From: Pyrenophora tritici-repentis
Lineage: Eukaryota; Ascomycota; Dothideomycetes; Pleosporales; Pleosporaceae
Assembly: GCF_003171515.1 (NCBI RefSeq)
Contig: NC_089391.1
Location: 4,030,001 to 4,094,000 of the forward strand
DNA: 64,000 nt
Reading direction: 5' to 3'
In this document: positions 46,365 through 59,300 of the stretch, piece by piece
Position numbering within the stretch: position 1 is the stretch's first letter
How the letters are laid out: each line of letters begins with the position of its first letter
The notes under the pieces: generated by a model
The model's database searches: none
What the model was told of the DNA's origin: nothing
Seen by the model: the letters and a program-made list of their open reading frames with translations, nothing else
Made by a program: the position numbers and the translations under genes

Positions 46365-48517
46365 ATGTCACATACCGGTACGATGCGGGGGACACCTAAG
46401 CCCACGAACCGCAACCAGCCCCAGCAGTTCGGCCACAGTCCTTCTGGCATCCCACGGCCTGCGCTTGAAACCCACGCCACCCATGTTGCGCAGAGCGAAG
46501 TGGGCGGCTCGTCGCTCAGTGCCAGTCGGGCAAAGATGTCCAAGAGGGACGACGTGAGTGGCTTTGCTGGAATGTGTATGGTTGCATGCTGATCGGGCAC
46601 CAGGCAATCCGTCGAAAGATCGAATCCGATCTCAACAAGAAGAAGAACCACAGCGGACGTGTGCGCCTGTCCAAGAAAGCCCCGCCTGGCACCGTCCTCG
46701 CCCTGAAGCCGTCGCCCGCCCTCCAGATCAAACCATCAACTACCGTGGCCGAGGCTGCGCAATTGATGGCGGCCAAGCGCGAGGACTGCGTCCTGGTCAC
46801 TGACGACGACGATCGCATTGCAGGCATCTTCACCGCAAAGGATCTGGCTTTCCGGGTTGTCGGCGCTGGAATCAAGGCGCGCGACGTCACTATCGAGGAG
46901 ATCATGACCAAGAATCCCCTTTGCGCAAAGACAGATACGAGCGCGACCGATGCCCTGGACCTCATGGTCAGGAAGGGCTTCCGTCATCTTCCCGTCATGG
47001 ACGAGAACCACGACATCTCTGGTATCCTGGACATTACAAAGTGCTTCTACGACGCCATGGAGAAGTTGGAGCGTGCCTATAGCTCTTCTCGCAAGCTTTA
47101 CGACGCTCTCGAGGGAGTGCAGGCAGAGATGGGCTCTAGCCAACCAGCTGAAATTATAAACTACGTCGAGGCTATTCGCCAGAAGATGTCTGGGCCTACT
47201 CTGGAGTCTGTCCTGACTGGTCTTCCTCCAACCACGGTATCTGTGCGCACTTCTGTCCGAGAAGCCGCAGCCTTGATGAAGGAGCACCATACCACGGCTG
47301 TGTTGGTGCAGGACAATGGCTCCATTACTGGAATCTTCACCAGCAAAGATGTCGTCCTCCGCGTTATTGCCGCGGGGCTCGATCCATCGACTTGCAGTGT
47401 TGTTCGCGTCATGACGCCCCATCCCGACTTTGCGCCCATGGACATGAGCATCCAGTCTGCTCTTCGCAAGATGCATGGTGAGCGCAATATCCCATGCGCT
47501 GTACTTTGGATAGCACTAACTTTCTTCAGATGGGCACTACCTCAACTTGCCTGTCATGAGCGACGCGGGCGAAATTGTCGGCATGGTGGACGTGCTCAAG
47601 TTAACATATGCGACGCTAGACCAGGTACGTTGCGGGACATTGTATTTATGTATCGTGACACTAACTGTACACAGATCAACAACATCAGTACCACAGATAG
47701 TGAGGGCCCGGCATGGAACAAATTTTGGCTCTCGCTTGACAACGAGACTGAATCGATGATGTCTGGCGAGGGCGGAAGCCGACACCCTGACCACCGATCA
47801 TACGTCTCGCACAACGACCGCCCTGGTCTCATGGATCGCGGTGATAGCGTATTGCCTAACGAGTCTGCCTCGCACCATGGAGGTGACTCGCCCCCGCAGT
47901 CTGCCGTAGCAAGCAATCATCCTGCAACTATGGAGGACATGCCTTTCCCCTTCAAGTTCAAGGCTCCAAGCGGTCGCGTCCACCGCCTGCAAGTGGTGGC
48001 CTCTCACGGTATTGAGGAACTCATCTCCAACGTAGCCAATAAGCTCGGTGGAGAGGTCGAGGCTCTGGGAGGCATCCCAACATTCGACGAAGGCAAGATC
48101 TCCAGAGCCGGCTTTGCTCTGAGCTACCTTGATAATGAGGGCGACACGATTTCCATCACAACGCATGACGATCTCGTTGAGGCCATCAGCTTATCACGCA
48201 TGGCGCATCGCGAAAAAGTCGATCTCTTCGTACATGACCCTGACAAGGCGCCGATGTCTGCTGAAGTCAACCCACAGCCGGGGTTGCCCAAGCCCGTGAC
48301 ACCGCCTGAATCCACCCTTCGTGAGCGCAAGCAGTTCTTCGACGACGAAGAGGACGAAACACCTAGGTCTCGAGGCAGGAACCAACCTGTGCCTCTCTCG
48401 CAGCAGCCGGAAATTATTGCTGGAGTTCCGAACGACCTCCTTTTACCGGGAGCGATTGGCGTACTTGCCGTTGTGATTGTCGGAGTGTTTGTACTTGGCC
48501 GTGCCTCGAGCCGGTAA
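46365..48517 (+). CDS. CBS-pair and PB1 domain protein with C-terminal membrane anchor
   Basis: Four exons (46365-46553, 46604-47477, 47530-47624, 47675-48517) give 666 residues. After a basic disordered start, four CBS motifs form two pairs (about 85-215: AAQLMAAKREDCVLVTDDDDRIAGIFTAKDLAFRV, and DALDLMVRKGFRHLPVMDENHDISGILDI; about 250-385: REAAALMKEHHTTAVLVQDNGSITGIFTSKDVVLRV, and a fourth completed across exons 2-3). A PB1 domain follows (FKFKAPSGRVHRLQVVASHGIEELISNV...ISITTHDDLVEAISLS). The last 30 residues contain a single hydrophobic segment (LLLPGAIGVLAVVIVGVFVLGRASSR), a tail anchor. This is the architecture of S. pombe Mug70-like proteins. CBS pairs usually sense adenine nucleotides; the role of this family is not established to my knowledge. 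Confidence 0.9.
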
Positions 48518-49031
48518 AGGGGATTAGTGGTAATGTGTCGAGCAGTTTGCGATTGCAGTGGGAGCTAGAGTGCATTGTTTCCTTTGTTAGTAGGTAATTG
48601 ATATCCCATAGATCCCTGGGTGTTTCGTAGCGTAGACAAAGACAAATTGAGATATGTCATGATTACTGAAAAGCAAGGGGTGTGGGCTGGACGCTTGACG
48701 TCAAAAAGGTGCACGTGATGATAGGTTGCAGTGCATGTGCGGTCGGTGTAGACGATAGTACAGGTGACCAATGACGAGGCGGGGTGGAGGTACCTAGTTT
48801 ACAGCCACCACCCTTGCTCGTGGTTGGAGAACATTTTTGGGACAAGACAGCGAGCCCCGCCAAAACATTGCAGCTGGCAGCGAAATTTCCACGGCAACGC
48901 TAGAAGCCACACACAAAGGAGAAGACGCCGAAACCGACAAGACCCCCTGCCAGTCTCAGCACACGGTGCTCTGGATATTACCTAGCCACTAGGTAGCCAC
49001 GGCAGAGAGGCTGACTGTGTCGCTCCACAAG

Positions 49032-49061
49032 CACTTGCATTTGCACCTGCACCTGCACCTG
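49032..49061 (+). repeat. 6-bp tandem repeat, CACCTG-type, five units
   Basis: Units read CACTTG, CATTTG, then three CACCTG. It is about 160 bp before the KAP121 ATG. Confidence 0.85.
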
Positions 49062-49102
49062 TACGACGGATCGCAAGCACTACAGCAGCAAAAGTCACCA
49101 AA

Positions 49103-49130
49103 ATCCGCCATCCGCCATCCGCCATCCGCC
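49103..49130 (+). repeat. 7-bp tandem repeat (ATCCGCC)4
   Basis: Four exact copies, about 93 bp before the KAP121 ATG, probably in its 5' leader. Confidence 0.9.
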
Positions 49131-49222
49131 CGTGGTAGTTCCTTCTTGGCTGCGAAGGGCGCAACAACTCACCGGGGCCCGCTCCCCTTCAAGACTCGGA
49201 ACTCCCCAACTACAACCACAAC

Positions 49223-52200
49223 ATGTCTGTTCTCCCTCCCGAGGTGCACACGGCTCTTGCCACGCTGCTACAAGGCCTCCAGTCGCCGGATAATGTGCAG
49301 CGCGCGACGGCAGAGCAGCAGCTCAACGAGGAATGGGTCAACCAGAGGCCCGACGTGCTCTTGATGGGCTTGTCGGAGCAGATTGAACTGGCCCAGGACA
49401 CTTCAGTAAGCCCCGCTCTAGTAGTACCAGCGCTGCATGCGAGACTCACGTGCGACACTGCAGACGCGAACCTTTGCCGCTGTCATCTTCAGGCGACAGT
49501 CGTCGAAACCACGCAAGGCCGCCTCAGGCCAGACAGCCGACCTGTTCCTGACGCTCAACCCCGCCGAGCGAGAAGCCATACGCGCAAAGCTCCTCCAATG
49601 CCTCGCCAACGAGGCCGACACGTCGGTACGCACAAAGGTCGGAGATGCCGTGGCCGAGCTCGCGCGCCAGCACACAGACGAAGGTAGGCAGATGCCATGT
49701 ACGTGACGGCGTCCGAGACCAAATTCTAAAACTGCACAGGCGTTGCATGGCCAGAACTCCTTGGAGCCCTCTTCCAGGCCAGCCAGTCGCAGGACGCCCC
49801 ACAGCGTGAGAATGCTTTCAGAATATTCTCCACGACGCCGCAAATCATCGAGAAGCAGCATGAAGACGTTGTCATGACGGCCTTCAAGGGCGGCTTTGGC
49901 GACAGCGAGTCTTCGGTGGGTAGTCTGCCTACACCTTGTTCAAACTCCAGCTCACCTTGACAGGTCCGAATTGCGGCCGTCGAGGCCTTTGCCTCTTTCT
50001 TCCGCTCTATTACCAAGAAGGCCCAGTCCAAGTACTACTCGCTCATCGGCGAGATCCTCAACATTCTGCCACCCATCAAAGACTCTGGCGATGCTGATCT
50101 CCTCACCAAGGCTCTCATCTCGCTCATTGATCTTGCCGAGGTCGCTCCTAAGATGTTCAAGCCTCTCTTCAACAGCCTCGTTCAATTCAGCATCTCCGTC
50201 ATCCAGGACAAGGACCTTGGAGAGACTGCTCGCCAGAACGCGCTGGAGCTCATGGCCACCTTTGCAGACAATGCTCCCGTCATGTGCAAGAAAGACGCCA
50301 ACTTTACCAACGACATGGTCACGCAATGTCTATCTCTGATGACAGATGTCGGTGCAGATGACGATGATGCCGAGGAGTGGAACGTGTCCGAAGACGTGAG
50401 TAGAACCATCCTCACGTCTGCTTCTGCGCTAACATACAGCAGCTGGACGAAGAAAGTGACTCGAATCACGTTGCTGGTGAGCAGTGCATGGATCGCTTAG
50501 CCAACAAGCTGGGTGGACAAGCCATCTTGCCCCCAACTTTCAACTGGCTGCCTCGCATGATGACATCTTCAGCTTGGCGCGACAGGCACGCCGCCCTCAT
50601 GGCTATTTCCGCCATATCTGAAGGCTGCCGCGAACTAATGGTCGGCGAGCTTGACAAGGTCTTGGATCTTGTACTGCCCGCTCTTCGAGACCCTCACCCA
50701 CGTGTTCGATGGGCTGCCTGCAATGCCGTCGGCCAAATGTCAACCGACTTCGCTGGAACCATGCAAGAGAAATACCATCAAGTAGTCTTGCCCAACATCA
50801 TCCCTGTGTTGGAGTCTTCAGAACCCCGCGTGCAAGCACATGCTGCTGCAGCCCTGGTCAACTTCTGCGAGGAGGCCGAAAAGAACATTCTCGAGCCATA
50901 TCTAGATCAGCTACTCAACCATCTGCTTATGCTTTTGCAGAGCCCCAAGCGTTTTGTCCAGGAACAGGCTCTGTCTACCATTGCCACTGTTGCTGATTCA
51001 GCCGAGGCCGCCTTCTCCAAGTACTACGACACCCTTATGCCGCTCCTGTTCAATGTACTGCAAGAGGAACAATCCAAGGAGTACCGGCTGCTTCGAGCCA
51101 AGGCTATGGAGTGCGCCACACTCATCGCTCTCGCTGTCGGCAAAGATCGCATGGGCCAAGACGCACTTAGCCTTGTCCAGCTGCTCGGGCGGATCCAAAA
51201 CAGCGTTTCGGAGCCCGACGATCCTCAAGCCTCTTACCTCCTCCACTGCTGGGGTCGCATGTGCCGCGTACTGGGTCGCGAATTCGTGCCCTTCCTCGCT
51301 GGCGTCATTCCACCGTTGACCGAACTTGCTGGTGCTAAGGCTGACATCCAACTACTTGATGATGAAGATCAGGTCGCACAAATACAAGATGAAGAAGGTT
51401 GGGAGCTGGTACCTCTAAAAGGCAAAGTCATTGGAATCAAGACCAGCATCCTTGATGACAAGCACATGGCTATCGAGCTTATTGTCATCTATGCACAAGT
51501 ACTCGAGGACGCATTTGAGCCCTATGTCAACGACATTATGGACAAGATTGCCCTTCCTGGTCTTGCATTCTTCTTCCACGACCCTGTACGAGTCGCATCT
51601 GCCAAGTGTGTACCAATGTTGCTAAACGCATACAAAAAGGCTCATGGTCCAGAGTCTACACAGTTGGGCCAGCTCTGGGAGCGTACTGTGGAGCGTGTCC
51701 TTGAAGTCTTGAGCGCCGAACCCGCCATCGATACTCTTGCCGAGATGTACCAATGCTTCTACGAGTGTCTAGAGTGCATCGGCCAAAATTGTCTCACAAA
51801 TGCGCACATGACCTCATTCGTGGAGTCAGCTAGGGGCGTACTCGAAGACTACAATGTTCGTGTCAAAGAACGCCTGGAAGAGCAGGCCGACAATGAAGAT
51901 GGCGAGGAAGCGTCGGAGGAGACCCTATTCGCTATTGAGGATGACCAGAATCTCCTTTCCGACATGAACAAGGCGTTCCACAGTATATTCAAAACCATGG
52001 GCACAGCGTTCCTTTCACATTGGGCCTCCTTGATCGAATTCTATGGCCTTGCCGTCGTCAACCCAGATCCCACCCAACGCCAGTGGGCTATTTGCATTTA
52101 CGACGATGTGCTAGAATTCTGTGGCCCGGAGTCCTGGCAATATAAGGATCACATCATACAACCACTCATTGACGGCATGCAGGATGATGTCCCCGCCAAT

Positions 52201-52766
52201 CGTCAAGCTGCCGTGTATGGTGTTGGTGTAGCAGCTCACAAGGGTGGCGAGAACTGGTCGGAGTTTGTTGCTGCCTCCTTGCCCATGCTCTTCCAGGTGA
52301 CCCAACGCCCCAACGCTCGTGCCGACGACGACATCTTCGCAACGGAGAACGCATCCGCTGCGATTGCCAAGATTCTGCACTACAACTCAAGCAAGGTGCA
52401 GAATTGGGATAGTGTCGCGGCTGCCTGGGTAGACACTCTGCCTATCACAAACGATGAAGAGGCTACGCCGTATGCGTATGCGTTCCTTGCCCAATTGATT
52501 GAACAGTCAGTATCTACTATGTCCAATATTGTACCCACACAACTAACACCTTTTGCAGGCAAAACCAGACTGTCTTCTCCCAACCTGCCAAAGTCTTCAA
52601 CTACGTTGTCCAGGCACTCGAGGCTGAGACTCTACAGGGTCAAACCGCCAACCGGGTTGTTATCTCGGTCAAAGCACTTATCCAAGCCACGAGCACCGAT
52701 CTCAGCCAAGCCGCGGCGACTTTGACCCCGGAACAACAGCGTACAGCACAGGTTTATTTTAGCTAG
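49223..52766 (+). CDS. PSE1: Karyopherin/importin Kap121 (importin-5 family)
   Basis: Six exons (49223-49405, 49464-49683, 49740-49915, 49964-50395, 50443-52505, 52559-52766) give 1093 residues of HEAT-repeat alpha-helical protein, the expected length. Family landmarks: an N-terminal importin-beta region (LLQGLQSPDNVQRATAEQQLNEEW), TRTFAAVIFRRQ, an acidic segment ending LDEESDSNHVAGEQCMDRLANKLGG, and RDRHAALMAISAISEGC. The last exon reads QNQTVFSQPAKVFNYVVQALEAETL and ends with PEQQRTAQVYFS. Kap121 carries ribosomal proteins, histones and other cargo into the nucleus, using RanGTP for release. The exon-5 acceptor is a tandem CAGCAG, so an isoform with one extra Gln is possible. Confidence 0.95.
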
Positions 52767-53763
52767 AGGCTAAGTGGCAGAGTCTTTGGCTGGCTAGACG
52801 GCCTTGTGTAGGTAGAGCACCTTGGTCATGTTGCATGAATGGCGTTCCGTCGGATGTTATGACACGATTTGATGAGAACGGATACCTCAAGTCAGAGGAC
52901 TGGTGTCAAGCAGGAGGATAACGAGATGGGAATACTCCTACCACGGCGAGCTGCTTATTTTGGTTAGGTCAGGTTAGATATATCACAGATTCCCCCCATG
53001 ATTCCCGTCATTCCCTGTCACTACCCCAGTACCATCCATAGACATGTTTGGCCGGGCGTAATGGTAGAACAAAAAATACCCCGAAGATCCTCGTGATCAA
53101 TGGGTTGAAGCAAGCTTGACATTAATCGTAGCCTACCGGCTCAGATGTTCTTATCCTTCAGATTCATTGACCCACTATATGTGATGGAGCAACTTACTAT
53201 GAGTTCTACAAGAGGACGTTCCGTGACATGTATCGCGTACACCTAGTCACAGTCAGGAAATCGGTGGAGATTGATCAGAAATCATGTCATTATCATAAAC
53301 TTTATCTTGCCAAAGTCAAAACACCATGACCGTATCGAAAGCTGGAGAAGAAAGATCCGCATTACTGACATGAAGCTGGGAGAAATTTCGATATCACGTG
53401 GGATGAGACACGTCATAGGTACAACAAGAAGGCTAGGTGTCTCGCATGGAGCTGCTTAGCGGACTTTTATAGGATTACCAGGCCGTCTTTGACGCAAATT
53501 TAGATGGTTCTGCAGATGGGAAAGCCATGTAGCTGGATATGGCTAGCGTAATTGATGCCAAGCGATAAGATTAGATCCGCACCTCGCTACGCGAATTTCG
53601 AACGTCGTGCCTGCCTGCCCGACTTCACGAATCCGACGTCAGCAACGACTCTCAACGACAACACCCCACTGCTGACTTTTAGATTTCACATCTTCAGTAC
53701 GCAAAACTTTGTACATCGTCGCTCAAGTCACCCGCTTACACATCTCGATAGAATCAGCCCAAC
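52767..53763. other. Intergenic between KAP121 and RPS26
   Basis: About 1 kb with no supported gene; the right end contains the RPS26 promoter. Confidence 0.5.
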
Positions 53764-54264
53764 ATGGTCAAGAAGCGAGCGTCCAACGGCCGTAACAAGA
53801 AGGGTCGTGGCCACGTCAAGCCTATCCGTTGCTCCAACTGCTCGCGATGCACACCCAAGGACAAGGCAATCAAGAGATTCACCATCCGTAACATGGTTGA
53901 GTCCGCCGCCATCCGTATGTCTATCAATGCGTTGCGCGGCACCAGTCCGACGACGACGGAGTAGAAGATGTTGACTGACATTACGCAGGTGATATCTCTG
54001 ATGCCTCGGTCTTCCCCGAGTACACTGTCCCCAAGATGTACCTGAAACTCCAGTACTGCGTCTCGTGCGCCATCCACGGCAAGATTGTGCGGTATGTTCG
54101 ACTAGGCAAAGGACCGGATAAACATCAGATTCTAACGTAACTTGTGCAGTGTGCGTTCGCGCGAAGGTCGCCGCAACCGTGCCCCTCCTCCACGTGTTAG
54201 GTACAACAAGGACGGCAAAAAGATCAACCCCAACCAGGCCGCTGCTAAGACTACCACTGCTTAA
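53764..54264 (+). CDS. RPS26: 40S ribosomal protein S26
   Basis: Three exons (53764-53914, 53989-54091, 54150-54264) give 122 residues. The sequence begins [20 protein letters not shown], has the zinc-binding cysteines CSNCSRC (Cys23, 26, 29) and YCVSC, then [14 protein letters not shown], all diagnostic for eS26. The protein sits at the mRNA exit channel of the small ribosomal subunit. The first splice gives [12 protein letters not shown], which matches the family exactly. Confidence 0.98.
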
Positions 54265-54649
54265 GCAGGACGCGGGTGAGGGAAATGAATGATCATGGCG
54301 CTTGGTGTGGGTCTTATGGGTCTTTCGGAATGTCATACTGGAAAATGCATGAATCCACGGAAGATGGGGGCAGGCCAAATGACGAATCACGGTTGAGGCT
54401 TGCTCGGAAATACCTGCGGGAGCACGGAGAGCTAGCTATGAACTTGTAAAAGAATATCCAAGTCAACTTGCACCAGTTCACCGTCCACCTGGGTGATGTT
54501 GATACGTTTTGTTAGCCAGCACCCGTAATGGATACATTTCGCCACATTGACGTGGCTGGGCAATACAAATGGTCATTTTTGCGGGTTGGATGCTTGGGCT
54601 TTCAATCTCAGGCTTGTTCATGGTCATAGACATGGTACACGTAATGATT
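54265..54649. other. Convergent 3' flanks of RPS26 and the VanZ-like gene
   Basis: 385 bp separate the two stop codons. Nothing else is seen. Confidence 0.5.
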
Positions 54650-55542
54650 TCAGTCATTCCGCTTTCCCTCACCCAAGTCGCCACCGTTGTCGAGACTCTT
54701 CTTTCCGCTTGCCGGCTCTGGCTCAGTAGTGTCCCAGTCCTCTGCATTCTCATCCCATCGCTCGAGCTCCTCATCGACTGTGGGTCTGACAACGCCCGAC
54801 TCCTGGTCTTGAATATGATCTCCTAGCTCAATGTCTCTTTCTTCATCGCCAGCGACTGCTGTGTACCCGCGCGCAGCCCGCTTGCGCCCGAGCATGCGCT
54901 TATGATACCAATTGCACGCTCCCAGTGCAACAAGAGATCCCAGAACATTGGCGACTATGTCATAGGAATCAAAGGTGCGATGTATCTGTTTGTGCGTTAG
55001 CCTGCAACACTCACGCCGCACGCCGCACCTGCACCCTTCTCCCCAGATTCGCCAAATAGGCACATCGTCTCTGTACGACTCAAACAGCCCGCCAGGAGCA
55101 TGGGAGATGGCTTACAGGCAACAAGCCCTGCACGACCTCGCTAGCAACGCCCAGGCCAATAGTGCACACGGTAAAAGTCAGCTGCAACACCTTCCTCCGG
55201 CTTGTTTCTAGTATCCAGTAGAAGCACAATGTGAGCAGGAAGAAGGTGATGAAGTGGAGCGCTTTGTCGGATTGCTTGTACGAGGGGATTTTGTAGTCGG
55301 ATGGGGAGAAGCCGGCAGCGGCACTGACAAAGATCAGGCCTATGAAGGCGCCTGCAATGTTTTGTTAGCGTTGTATGTGTGGAATAGATTGTGCGGAAAG
55401 GGGTCGTCAGCAGAGGATCCAGTGAAGATATCCCAGCTTCCGGGGACCGCCTCTTGGTTGCGACTCGTATAGTTGAGCTGGGAAAGCTCCGTCGAGTATA
55501 CAGGGTAAGCCACATACCGGCAAAGGGTTTTCGTATGCGCAT
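54650..55542 (-). CDS. VanZ-like domain membrane protein
   Basis: Three exons (55542-55518, 55351-55116, 54985-54650) give 198 residues. Exon 1 codes only MRIRKPFA. Hydrophobic segments follow (GAFIGLIFVSAAAGF, ALHFITFFLLTLCFYWIL, LQLTFTVCTIGLGVASEVVQGLL, IVANVLGSLVALGA). The pattern SDKALHFITFF, then a conserved SEVVQ, then RTFDSYDIVANVLGS is the VanZ-like domain (KxxHxxxF, E..Q, R.xDxxDxxaNxxG). A charged, acidic cytosolic tail of about 80 residues follows. The domain is named for a bacterial teicoplanin-resistance protein; the role of the fungal homologues is not known to me. Confidence 0.82.
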
Positions 55543-56367
55543 TGTAAGTGAGAGGATGGTGCTATGACTGACTGAGGCGCATAGTCATAGTGGGAGGCAT
55601 GGGTAGAGCTGTCAGACGCGGTGCTGCAACGTTGCTGCCAGCCTGCCACGAGCGAGCTCGCACCGCTGTGGAGCTAGCTACTTTGGGAAGTACTGGCGCC
55701 GATCACGTGTGGAACCTGTGAAAATCGATCAAGCTGCAAGTGCGGCGGCGGCTCTGGGGTAGTTTCTCCAGGTCTCAGTCCGATGAGGTAACGCTCTGGG
55801 CGCTATGCCCTACATGTAGGTGGAAGAAATATTATACTGCAGATGTCGCTGTTTGCTGGAAACGGCGTCGGGGCAGCACACCGTCGGCATAACTCGGCGT
55901 CGTCCACAAGGTGCAAAGCCCGCGCAGCAGCTGAGCAGAGGCTTCTAGCGTGCATCTGGGTGCTTCGGTGCTTGCAAGCGGCACGCAAAAGCTATTGTGG
56001 AGCGGGTTTGGTGTGGTGCAGACCAGCAGGCCAGTTTGATATTGGAACGCGGGTGATTCATGGGGTTCGCGGCGGGCGCATCGCTAACCAGGCTAAGGCG
56101 TGCCTACCTAGTACGAACTGGACCACCTGCACCTCACGACAACGACGCCAAACACACAAGCCGCATCTTTGGCCATCAAGGGGCGCGCCCACATACAGTC
56201 TTCCATCTCGCAGTCATCAGAAAACTGCTCGCTCGACGTAGGCCTTTTTCACATGCTTGATTTTATCGCGTCGCGACACCTGCACCAGGTTGGACGTCGC
56301 CCTGAAGGCGGGCCATCCCCGTGAGGCCGCGAACCGCCAAGACCCCCCACAACCGACGACGACGACT
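55543..56367. other. Divergent promoter region between VanZ-like gene and SPT7
   Basis: 825 bp with no supported gene. The SPT7 frame is open upstream of its ATG back to about 56257 but has no ATG there. Confidence 0.5.
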
Positions 56368-59300
56368 ATGTCCCTCGCTGCATCTCCATATCCGCCATCC
56401 TCGCGAGAACGTCCAAGCCATGCCCGCTTCCTGCATCAGCCGCCCAACGCGACACGTTTGCGCACCCCCAATGCGCCGCTGAATGATGAGGCCATGTCCA
56501 ACGCCTCCAACGCGAACCACCTGGCCGATGGCGCCGACACGACAGCCGATGAGGATCCCAGGGCGGCGCGCTGGCGGGAGCTTTACTTGCGCACCGAGAC
56601 ACGCCTGGCTGCCGTGCTGGGAGGAACATACGAGGACGATGCCGTTGATGTTTTTGACCATGCCCCGAGGCCACCCTTCCACCCTGCTCCCGCGGCGCAT
56701 GACGCGCGCCCGGCCATGACGCCCAAGAAGCTCACCCGCGCAATCGATGAGGATGACTACGGCGACGACGACGACGATGATGATGAAGACGATGCAGAAG
56801 ACGACGATGATACCCGCACCTCGCCGCTGCACGCCAAAAGCGCTCCCAATGGCGCTGCGGCCGCTCCCAGCACGCCAAGCCTTCTCCGCGTGCCGTCCAC
56901 ATCGAACAAGTCGGGCCACGACCGGACAGGGACGCCTTCATCCGACGTTGTGAAGACATCCGACGACGTACGCAAGAAGCTGCAGCAGGACAAGAAGGCT
57001 GCCGAGGATGCTGCCAAGCGGACCTTCCACACCCTCTTCTACACTCTCGAGAGCGACCGCGATGCCATGCTGGAGCAGCAGAAGCTGGATGAACTGGACC
57101 GACAGGTAGAGATTGAGACGTCGGGTGCGCCTGCGAATGCCCCCACCAACGGTGTCGTTGCCGCCCCCCAGCAGGGCACGTTGAGTACCACCAACCTTGG
57201 CGCATCCAGTCTGACCCTCAAGCATCTCATCTCGCGCATTGATGCCCAAAGGGACCGTGTCCACGCCACAGATGCCCAGCTACGCAGCCTCATCAGCGAA
57301 GTCCGCAAGAACAGGAGCAAGTGGGCCAACGAGGACCGCGTCGGCCAGGAGGAGCTGTACGAAAGCACGGAAAAGGTGCTCATGGAACTCAAAGCCAATG
57401 AGCACGCCCATCCCTTCCTGCAACGCGTCAACAAACGAGAGGCCCCCGATTACTACAACGTCATCAAACACCCGATGGATATTGGCACCATGATGAAGAA
57501 GCTCAAGCAGCTGCAGTACAAGTCGAAAAAGGAGTTCGTCGACGATCTCATGCTAATCTGGGCAAACTGCTTAAAGTACAATGCCGACCCCAGCCATTTC
57601 CTCCGCAAAAAGGCCTTGCACATGAAGAAGGAGACGGAGAAGCTGGTGCCCCTTATCCCAGACATAACTGTGCGGGATCGAGCTGAAGTCGAGGCTGAGG
57701 AGCGCAGAATGCGCAACGGTGACGCCGACGCTGACGGCGCAGATGACAGCGAGGACGAAGAACCCATCATGGCCTCGCGCGGACGGAAAGCACCCAGTAA
57801 AGGAGGCAAAGGCTCAAGTAATGCAAGAAAGGCTCCTCCAGCAGGTCTGGAGGATACGCCGGGGCCGGAGTCAAAGCCGCCAGTTCCATCTCTTAACAAT
57901 GCCGTGTCTAATTTGAAGAACGAGTTCCTTCGCGCAGACTCCGAAATGGAGGGCAGCGTCAATGGATTCTCAACACCCCCGCCTGGCACCTCGACACCTT
58001 TGGGCCCCAGTAGTATCTCACGAAATGGTCTCCATGGCAGTCAAGCTGACGCTTCAGATGTTGACGGCACTGGCATCTCTGTTAGCGATACTCTTGACGA
58101 AGATGCTGATCTAGACGACATGGAATACAAAACTTGGAAACAAGTGACCAAGAAGGACCGGGCAATCATTGCATCGGAGAGACATCGCCTCTTCCGTGAC
58201 GACCACCTCCAGCCGGATGAGCCTGCCATTCTGCGCACAAAAGCTGGTATGAGAAGATGGTTGAGGCACCGCAAACAAGCAATGGAGCAAGACTCTGCCA
58301 GTGGAGCCGTCTTGGCTCCAGACGGGAAAGACGGTGTGCAAGCGACAGCTGGTGAATCACTTGCTGAAGGGATCGAAGGTGAAGAGGAGCGCCAAATCCC
58401 AGATTACTATGACCCTGTTTGTGCCATACCTGACTTGTCTGATCGTTTGCAATGGGTCGAAGATGCCCAGGGTCATGTTATTCCTCAAGCCGAAGAGTAC
58501 ATGAGGATCTTTCCCAAGGGCCAATTCATTTCACCGGACAGTGCACTGGTGCACAAATTTGACGATAATAACCATACTCTGCAAGAAACTAGGAAGATCT
58601 GCGCAAAAATTGGCATCGTCAAACAAATGCAACTCCAGTCGCAGGTAAGTCATTCATGGGAGCAAATTGACGAAGCTGGTTACTGACTTCGACAAGCTGT
58701 ATCAAAATCAATTTCAAAGATACGAGCCTCAGCCTTTCATGGAAGCGGACATTGAGCCGATGGTGACATCAGAGGACGGCCCGATCATGGCACCTTATGT
58801 GTGCCGCGCTGCATTGCAGCGCAGTGTTGGCAAGATCTTCTATCATGCTGGTTTCGAAGAATTCCAGCCATCGGCACTTGACGCTGTGACTGACATTGCA
58901 GCAAAATTCTTCCAAAACCTAGTTGCAAGCCTGGGAATCTATCGAGAAACACCCAAGATGAAGTCCGAGGTCCCAATCACGCTTCCAAACGGCCAGCTCA
59001 CGACCTGGGCTCCGCGCTTCACCCAAGAAGAGGCTGTGCTCCACTCTCTACATGCTAACGGCGTCGATCTCGAGTCTCTAGAGACGTACGTCAAGGATGA
59101 TGTTGAAAGGCTTGGTACGAAACTTGGTGGAATGCATGATAGAATGCGATCGTACTATGCCGAACTTCTCAGACCAGCCATGGACAATGCTGGCGCTGAC
59201 GGTGCTGGTGCATTCAATGATGGCAGCGAACAATTCGTTGGTGGTGACTTTGCCGAAGATATCGGCGAAGATTTCTTCGGCTTCAAAGAGCTTGGTCTCG

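Larger units (their letters stand above)
48518..49222. other. Intergenic/5' leader of KAP121
   Basis: About 700 bp. The right 200 bp hold two short tandem repeats (separate entries). No gene is supported. Confidence 0.5.

Noticed and set aside
50488..52725. 745-codon continuous ORF as the complete KAP121 C-terminus
   Set aside because: Its last ~70 codons are out of frame; an intron at 52506-52558 restores the family C-terminus.
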